Part shown: positions 5,634-6,761 of the stretch, piece by piece
How positions within the stretch are numbered: the first letter of the stretch is position 1
Layout of the letters: each line of letters opens with the position of its first letter
NCBI GenBank assembly: GCA_030833685.1
Contig: JAURGS010000136.1
Location: forward strand, 1 to 6,761
DNA from: Rhodoferax sp.
GTDB taxonomy: Bacteria; Pseudomonadota; Gammaproteobacteria; Burkholderiales; Burkholderiaceae_C
Direction: 5' to 3'
DNA length: 6,761 bases
Notes under the pieces: generated by a model
Databases searched by the model: none
Told to the model about the DNA's origin: nothing
What the model saw: the letters and a program-made list of their open reading frames with translations, nothing else
Made by a program: the position numbers and the translations under genes

Positions 5634-6761
5634 ATGAAAAAATTAAGTTTGCTGAAGTCTTTACTTGCAGTGGCGCTGGGGTCGTGGGCGGCGGTTGCAG
5701 TCGCGCAGAATCTTCCAAAGCCTCTGGTCGCTGCAGCTCAAAAAGCGGTTGAGACCAATCCAGAGGTTCAGGCGCGCTGGCATGCCTTTTTGGCTGCTGC
5801 TGAGGAGAAATCTGTCGCGCAAGGCGGGCTTTTGCCGCAGATTGACCTTGGCGCCAACATTGGGCGCGAGAGAAAGGTTGCTGCGCCAAGCGCTGGCGGC
5901 AACTTTGGTACCTATAACTTTGCCACCGCCGATCTGAACCTGCGCCAAATGCTTTTTGATGGCGGCCTAACGTCCAGCGAAATCACGCGCTTAGGCCACG
6001 CTCAACTGACCCGTTACTACGAGCTGCTCGAGGCATCGGAGCAAGTAGCACTGGCTGCGGTGCAGGCGTATGCAGACGTGGTCGCAGCACGCGAACTGGT
6101 TGACACCGCCAAAGAAAACTATGTCATCCACAAACAAACAGCCATGCAGGTGGATGAGCGCTTCCGCGCCGGTGTCGGCAGGGGCGCCGACAGCGAACAG
6201 GCCAATGGGCGCCTGGCCTTGGCCGAGTCCAGTCTTTTGACGGAACTCACCAAGCTTAATGATGCGAACGCCCGCTACCTGAATGTTCTGGGGGAACTGC
6301 CCGCGTCAAATTTAAGGCCACTTCCTGATCCTTTCAAACTTGGCACGATGCCCAAGTCAATATTGGACGCGTTGATCTTTGGCTTGCCAAACAACCCCGC
6401 ACTCAATGCCGCAGTTGAAAACGCCCGCGCCAAAGAGGCAGAAGTAAACACCAAGCAAAGCGCCTTCCTGCCCCGCATCGACGCGCGCGCCTATGCCAAC
6501 CGAGGGAACAATGCAGGCGGCTATCGTGGCAACAGCCTCACTGAGGGCGTTCAGCTGGCGCTGACCTATAACATTTACAAAGGGGGCTCGGATGTGGCCC
6601 GAACCCGCCAGGCCAACGCCTTGCGTGACCAATCCCTGGAGCTCAAAGAAAAAGCCTGCCGGGATGCTCGCCAAACGCTGAGCATCGCGTACCACGACGT
6701 CAAAACTCTCGATGAACAATTGGCCTACCTGGATCAACATCGTCTTTCCACAGAAAAAGCG
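5634..6761 (+). CDS. TolC-family outer-membrane channel protein (type I secretion/efflux), C-terminus missing
   Basis: 376 codons are visible without a stop up to the right edge; TolC homologues are usually about 430-480 residues, so the last part is missing. The signal peptide is MKKLSLLKSLLAVALGSWAA plus VAVA, with cleavage after Ala24. Two OEP repeats are present. The first contains the beta-strand motif LNLRQMLFDGG (101-111) and long coiled-coil helices with VGRGADSEQANGRLALAES, ending in NVLGELP. The second contains LTYNIYKGGSDVARTRQAN (310-328). The conserved LFDGG and IYKGG turns, one per repeat, are typical of the family. Such proteins form trimeric channels across the outer membrane and periplasm and work with an inner-membrane ABC transporter and an adaptor. 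The VGRG...EQA pattern resembles the TolC-like proteins of type I adhesin exporters (LapE/AggA type), but the partner genes would lie outside the window. In-frame GTG 5631 and TTG 5625 are alternative starts; ATG 5634 gives the cleanest signal peptide. An in-frame TAA at 5586-5588 limits any upstream extension. Confidence 0.93.
   Translation, partial: MKKLSLLKSLLAVALGSWAAVAVAQNLPKPLVAAAQKAVETNPEVQARWHAFLAAAEEKSVAQGGLLPQIDLGANIGRERKVAAPSAGGNFGTYNFATADLNLRQMLFDGGLTSSEITRLGHAQLTRYYELLEASEQVALAAVQAYADVVAARELVDTAKENYVIHKQTAMQVDERFRAGVGRGADSEQANGRLALAESSLLTELTKLNDANARYLNVLGELPASNLRPLPDPFKLGTMPKSILDALIFGLPNNPALNAAVENARAKEAEVNTKQSAFLPRIDARAYANRGNNAGGYRGNSLTEGVQLALTYNIYKGGSDVARTRQANALRDQSLELKEKACRDARQTLSIAYHDVKTLDEQLAYLDQHRLSTEKA

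Noticed and set aside
5368..5889. 173-residue open frame on the minus strand
   Set aside because: It overlaps the end of the FecR gene and the start of the TolC-family gene on the opposite strand. It has no recognisable motif and covers the regulatory spacer by chance.

Overview
The window looks like a chromosomal piece of a Gram-negative proteobacterium. A betaproteobacterium of the Burkholderiales/Comamonadaceae type is the best guess. This rests on a TolC-family outer-membrane channel, an exported FecR-domain protein next to it, a CHASE2-class III nucleotide cyclase and a VTT-domain/flavoprotein disulfide reductase fusion, together with moderate GC content and dense coding. The taxon is inferred from family recollection, not from a marker gene. 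No rRNA, tRNA, CRISPR array, insertion sequence or phage gene was seen.

Layout. (1) Positions 1-1877, minus strand: a two-part protein with an N-terminal TVP38/TMEM64 (VTT/DedA-like) membrane domain followed by a mercuric reductase/dihydrolipoamide dehydrogenase-like flavoprotein; its C-terminus runs off the left edge. (2) Positions 1878-2136: a divergent intergenic region. (3) Positions 2137-4275, plus strand: a complete CHASE2-transmembrane-class III adenylate/guanylate cyclase with unusual substrate-selecting residues. (4) Positions 4279-4298: a perfect hairpin in the 25-bp gap between two convergent stop codons. (5) Positions 4301-4675, minus strand: a small DUF3307 membrane protein that must start at TTG. 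(6) Positions 4676-4973: a leader or promoter region with a stem-loop and a perfect 7-bp inverted repeat. (7) Positions 4974-5450, plus strand: a short, secreted, stand-alone FecR-domain protein. (8) Positions 5451-5633: a spacer that repeats an 11-mer from the previous leader and ends in a Shine-Dalgarno/hairpin arrangement. (9) Positions 5634-6761, plus strand: a TolC-family type I secretion outer-membrane protein, cut by the right edge.

How the genes may work together (inference): the cyclase senses something in the periplasm through CHASE2 and makes a cyclic nucleotide. The FecR-domain protein is periplasmic, and the TolC homologue is the outer-membrane part of an exporter of the kind used for type I secretion of adhesins. 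FecR-domain proteins and CHASE2 cyclases are, to my recollection, frequent neighbours. The shared 11-mer upstream of the fecR-like and tolC-like genes suggests joint control. The reductase fusion and DUF3307 gene have no obvious link to this set. Nothing here is clearly a new system. The points most worth checking are the cyclase's Arg/Arg substrate pair and the hairpin between the ribosome binding site and start codon of the tolC-like gene.
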